From assembly GCF_020687825.1 (NCBI RefSeq), contig NZ_JAJEWP010000005.1, forward strand, positions 225,293 through 289,292: a DNA stretch of 64,000 nucleotides, in the 5' to 3' direction. A program made the position numbers and the translations under genes. A model generated the notes under the pieces. It was given only the letters and a program-made list of their open reading frames with translations, had not been told where the DNA came from and searched no databases. Shown here in pieces: positions 61,056-64,000 of this stretch (the stretch's first letter is position 1; each line of letters starts with the position of its first letter). This stretch comes from Fluctibacter halophilus. GTDB lineage: Bacteria; Pseudomonadota; Gammaproteobacteria; Enterobacterales; Alteromonadaceae.

Positions 61056-62443
61056 TTTGAGCCTCCAGGTTGAGCGAGAGGTGCGGTATCCGCCGGACGG
61101 GCCTGACGGAATGGATTGTCATGTTCATGGGGCTGAATTTCTTCGATTTCCACCGAGCGTCGGGCCATCAGGAACAGGGTTCGGATATAAGCGACCAATA
61201 ACACCGCGTACACAGTAAGGTAGGCGCTCAGGGAGAGCCACACGTTACCGGGGTGCACATCGGTGACCGCATCGGCGGTTTTCAGTATGCCAGTGACCAG
61301 ATAGGGCTGTCGGCCCACTTCGGTCACGTACCAGCCGGCGAGGGTGGCCAGCCAACCGCTGAAGGTCATGGCGACCAGGCCACTGAGCAGCCAGCCCGGC
61401 ATGGCCGGTTTGCGCCAGGCGTAGAAGCTGCCTAGCCAGGCCATGGCCAGCATCAGCAGGCCGAGCCCGACCATCAGCCGGAAACCGTAGAACACCGGTT
61501 TGACCGGCGGGTGTTCGCCCTTGAATTCGTTTAGCCCTCGAATCGTGCCATTGGGGTCGTGGGTCAGGATCACACTGGCCAGGTTGGGAATTGGCACTTC
61601 GAAATGGTTGGTGCGCTCGGTTTCATCCGGCACAGCAAACAACAGTAAAGGCGCCCCTTCGGTGGTGTCCCATACCCCTTCCATGGCGGCCACTTTTTGC
61701 GGCTGATGCTCAAAGGTGTTCAATCCGTGCAGGTCGCCGACAAACACTTGTAAGGGCGCCAACAACGCCGCTGCGGTTAATGCGGTTTTGAGGCTCAGCT
61801 GCGGTGCCTTTTTATTGTCGCCTCGCTTGATCCGATAGGCTGAGATACCCGCCATCAGGAAGCAGGCGGTCAGGCCGGAAGCGATCAGCATGTGGGCGAA
61901 GCGATAGGGGAATGAGGGATTGAAAATGATCGCCCACCAGTCTTTGGCATGCACCACACCGTCGATGATTTCATGGCCGGTGGGGGTTTGCATCCATGAG
62001 TTAAGGGCCAGGATCCAAAACGCTGACAAGGAGGTGCCGATGGCGACAATAAAGGTGGCCAGGGTATGCACCCAGGGTGGTACCCGGTTGATCCCGAACA
62101 GCATAATGCCGAGGAAAGTGGCCTCGAGGAAAAACGCGGTCAGTACTTCATAACCCAGCAGTGGCCCGGCAATGTTGCCCACGGTCTCCATAAATCCGGG
62201 CCAGTTGGTACCAAACTGGAACGACATGGTGATACCGCTGACCACGCCCAGAGCGAAGGTCAGGGCAAATACTTTGACCCAGAAACGGTAAATCCGCATC
62301 CACACCGGATGACCGGACAGATGGAAACGGACCTTGAAGTAGCACAGTAACCAGCACAGCGCGATGGTGATGGTTGGGAACAGAATATGAAAGCTGATGT
62401 TGGCGGCAAATTGAATGCGTGACAACATGAATACGTCAGCCAT
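61052..62443 (-). CDS. cydA: Cytochrome bd-type quinol oxidase subunit I
   Basis: A 463-residue inner-membrane protein holding hemes b558, b595 and d. His in SRIQFAANISFHILFPT and the GITMSFQFGTNWPGF and GPLLGYEVLTAFFLEATFLG blocks are clear; the quinone loop (GLNTFEHQPQKVAAMEGVW and following) is of the short type. The protein is nearer to CioA than to E. coli CydA in length. This oxidase works at low oxygen and resists cyanide, sulfide and peroxide. A GbsR/MarR regulator gene precedes it by 30 bases in the same direction. Confidence 0.95.
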   Translation of the reverse strand: MADVFMLSRIQFAANISFHILFPTITIALCWLLCYFKVRFHLSGHPVWMRIYRFWVKVFALTFALGVVSGITMSFQFGTNWPGFMETVGNIAGPLLGYEVLTAFFLEATFLGIMLFGINRVPPWVHTLATFIVAIGTSLSAFWILALNSWMQTPTGHEIIDGVVHAKDWWAIIFNPSFPYRFAHMLIASGLTACFLMAGISAYRIKRGDNKKAPQLSLKTALTAAALLAPLQVFVGDLHGLNTFEHQPQKVAAMEGVWDTTEGAPLLLFAVPDETERTNHFEVPIPNLASVILTHDPNGTIRGLNEFKGEHPPVKPVFYGFRLMVGLGLLMLAMAWLGSFYAWRKPAMPGWLLSGLVAMTFSGWLATLAGWYVTEVGRQPYLVTGILKTADAVTDVHPGNVWLSLSAYLTVYAVLLVAYIRTLFLMARRSVEIEEIQPHEHDNPFRQARPADTAPLAQPGGSK

Positions 62444-62473
62444 GGTTACCTCCCCAGGCCAGAAAATGAGAAA

Positions 62474-63019
62474 TCAGCGTTTGTTGACCAGCTTGTCTTT
62501 CATGTCGAGTACCTTGCCTACCCCGGAGCCCAGTTTCATCAGGGTGTTGAGCTTCTCAGGGCTGAGCCGCTGCAGCTCTTCACTCCAGGTGGTGATGGAT
62601 TCCAGCAGGTCGTGCATTTCTTTCAGACGAGACTGGGCGTAGGCTTCCTGTGCGTTGGCCGGTTTGTCCAGCAGCAGGTCGCGCAACACACTCAGGGTGG
62701 GGTCGATTTCGCGCTTGCGACGCTCTTCAAACACCCGCTGGGCCATGTCCCAGATACTGCCCAGTGCCTGGAAATAGTCTTTGCGGTCACCGGGAAAGTG
62801 CTGTTGCTGCACCAGACGCCAACCTTGCAGCTCTTTGAGGCCCATGCTGACATTGCCCCGGCTGATGTTAAGGGCTTCGGCAATCTGGTTGGCACTCAAC
62901 GGTTCATCACTGACCACCAACAGGGCATACATCTGCCCGACAGTGCGGTTAAACCCCCAACGGCTGCCCATTTCGCCAAAGTGCATGACGAAGGATTCGA
63001 TCATGGGTGTCATTTGCAT
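62474..63019 (-). CDS. GbsR/MarR-family transcriptional regulator
   Basis: A 181-residue regulator. The winged helix is at about 25-95: GQMYALLVVSDEPLSANQIA, EALNISRGNVSMGLKELQGW, RLVQQQHFPGDRKDYFQ. The C-terminal helices likely dimerise (SRLKEMHDLLESITTWSEEL). The GbsR type has a long C-terminal helix as here. It is the first gene of the unit with cydA and cydB and very probably controls it. The signal (oxygen, cyanide or redox) cannot be read from the sequence. Confidence 0.88.
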   Translation of the reverse strand: MQMTPMIESFVMHFGEMGSRWGFNRTVGQMYALLVVSDEPLSANQIAEALNISRGNVSMGLKELQGWRLVQQQHFPGDRKDYFQALGSIWDMAQRVFEERRKREIDPTLSVLRDLLLDKPANAQEAYAQSRLKEMHDLLESITTWSEELQRLSPEKLNTLMKLGSGVGKVLDMKDKLVNKR

Positions 63020-63187
63020 TTTCAGAACCTTTTAAAGTTTCAGTAATTTCTGAAAATAATAAATGTTTATTTGATCCGGCGCAATGTCTGGCAGGAAAAA
63101 TCCTTGTTTTTGTGCTGTCGCCGGGTATTGACGCAAGGGGCAAGCCCTTCCATGCTGGGAGATAGGGTTGCAGGTTTTGGAGATAAT

Positions 63188-63370
63188 ATGTTCGGCATTA
63201 AGGGGATAGGACGACGTCATCCGGGCATTAGTCTGGCCCAATGTCAGGCCATCGCCCGAAAATTCGACAGTGTTGACGCCTGGAAAACCGGTCATCCGCA
63301 AACCTACCGTCGCGCCTATGCCAAAGGCTGGCTGGCGATGTGTACCCAGCACATGAGAACGGGGGAGTAG
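63188..63370 (+). CDS. Small basic protein with a phage-like GWL-HM motif
   Basis: A 60-residue protein, starting at an ATG with GGAG five bases upstream; the longer frame from 63071 has no support. The composition is basic with aromatic residues. The second half, QAIARKFDSVDAWKTGHPQTY then AYAKGWLAMCTQHM, resembles a short helical motif (A..Y.s...w....p..Y..A...GWL...c.HM) that I know from phage and homing-endonuclease-type proteins. Alone, it may be a DNA-binding fragment. It lies between the bd-oxidase regulator and the NTF2-like gene. Confidence 0.6.
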   Translation: MFGIKGIGRRHPGISLAQCQAIARKFDSVDAWKTGHPQTYRRAYAKGWLAMCTQHMRTGE

Positions 63371-63450
63371 GGCGATGAACGTAAAACTGGCCGTTTTTCC
63401 GCACAGTATTCTACAGTGTTATTGTCGAGCAAAAATCCGGGGAGCTTACT

Positions 63451-63855
63451 GTGGACGCGAAAGAGTGTGTGACTGCGTTTATTGCATTCGCCAATGAAGG
63501 GAATATGGACAAATGTACTGCCTTGCTCAGTGATGAATTGGTATGGACAGATGTGGGAACGACCCCCTTTTCTGGGCGCTATGAAGGAAAAACGCGCGTA
63601 CTGGAAGGGCTAATCGGCCCTCTTTTCTCCCAATTGAAGGCCGGCATTCACACTGAAATAGAGGCAATGATCGCCGAAAGCGACCGCGTCGTTGTGCTGT
63701 CAAAAGGGACCGCCGAGACCCTTGATGGCAGGCCATACAATAACGACTACTGTCAGGTATTCACGGTTCGCGATGGCCTGATTGTCGAGGTGATTGAATA
63801 TTGTGATACGGAGATGGTCAACAGGGTGTTTGGATCGGGCACTGTCCGCGGATAG
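63451..63855 (+). CDS. SnoaL-like (NTF2-fold) protein
   Basis: A 134-residue cytoplasmic protein with the SnoaL/NTF2 cone-shaped fold: CVTAFIAFANEGNMDKCTAL, LSDELVWTDVGTTPFSGRYE, GIHTEIEAMIAESDRVVVLS, and YNNDYCQVFTVRDGLIVEVI. Members are isomerases, hydrolases or binding proteins. It keeps the usual YxxVF and DG-IVE pattern. The start is GTG with GGGGAG upstream. No partner gene is evident in the last kilobase. Confidence 0.85.
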   Translation: MDAKECVTAFIAFANEGNMDKCTALLSDELVWTDVGTTPFSGRYEGKTRVLEGLIGPLFSQLKAGIHTEIEAMIAESDRVVVLSKGTAETLDGRPYNNDYCQVFTVRDGLIVEVIEYCDTEMVNRVFGSGTVRG

Positions 63856-63919
63856 CGCCGCATATGCCGGTGTCAGTAATGAGCGAATAGTGGACATCGC
63901 GGGATGTTGCAATAAATGA

Positions 63920-63940
63920 CTGCTCTTGTGCATTGAGCAG
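63920..63940 (+). terminator. Weak hairpin after the NTF2-like gene
   Basis: CTGCTC pairs with GAGCAG around 9 bases, followed by ACCCTCGTTT. It may end the NTF2-like transcript. The remaining bases to 64000 show no gene. Confidence 0.35.
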
Positions 63941-64000
63941 ACCCTCGTTTCACCTGCCATTTCAACTGAAAACACAGAACATGGTTTTTCAGGGGAAGCG

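Overview
The window is a stretch of chromosome from a marine-type gammaproteobacterium. Alteromonadales is the best guess; the genus is not resolved. The reasons are the rsd/nudC/hemE arrangement, the nnr-tsaE-amiB-mutL-miaA-hfq-hflX-hflK-hflC run, a TonB-receptor sugar locus with an amylosucrase, and a PEP-CTERM protein. About 60 protein genes fill almost all of the sequence. I see no rRNA, tRNA, CRISPR array, prophage or insertion sequence. All gene calls are from sequence reading and family knowledge; no database search was run.

Layout. 1-7 kb: the end of a c-di-GMP phosphodiesterase (EAL), an OmpA-type porin, an orphan periplasmic binding protein, a minus-strand run rsd-zur-cheX-yjbQ, and plus-strand nudC and hemE. 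7-18.7 kb: an anchored unknown protein, queG, and the long RNA/cell-wall/repair run nnr-tsaE-amiB-mutL-miaA-hfq-hflX-hflK-hflC, closed by a clear terminator. 18.7-26.3 kb: a stand-alone metallo-beta-lactamase-fold protein, a LysR regulator divergent from glutaryl-CoA dehydrogenase (gcdH), a fused 2-oxoacid dehydrogenase E1, a FabD-like acyltransferase and a lipoprotein. 26.5-29.6 kb: a PEP-CTERM protein behind a sigma-54-like promoter, about 0.9 kb of non-coding hairpin repeats, a DUF2306 membrane protein and a small secreted protein. 29.7-37.4 kb: prpE, an AbgT transporter, hemH, a DUF4112 protein, two glutathione S-transferases and another orphan binding protein. 37.5-47.2 kb: agmatine catabolism (aguA, aguB), a TonB receptor, a rubrerythrin/Fe-S/DUF3501 cluster, folM, fpr, an unknown gene and a third orphan binding protein. 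47.3-50.1 kb: an OMP, an FMN-binding protein, ApbE and a four-helix membrane protein, which look like a covalent-flavin redox system. 50-60 kb: an alpha-glucan/sucrose region (amylosucrase, TonB receptor, MFS permease, SGNH hydrolase, GH13 lipoprotein, aldo/keto reductase). 60-63 kb: cydA/cydB-type quinol oxidase with a GbsR/MarR regulator. The last kilobase has a 60-residue basic protein and an NTF2-like protein.

How genes work together. Amylosucrase, the TonB receptor and the MFS permease share LacI-type operator-like palindromes and form a plausible sucrose (or other alpha-glucoside) uptake and use locus. The FMN-binding/ApbE/membrane trio is a plausible extracytoplasmic electron-transfer module. 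gcdH, the E1 fusion and the acyltransferase form an unusual acyl-CoA or acyl-ACP operon without E2 or E3 nearby.

Most unusual signals. First is the 27.2-28.15 kb region, where short conserved linkers alternate with hairpins whose arms differ in sequence but keep their pairing. Next come the gcdH/E1/FabD-like operon and the flavinylation cluster.
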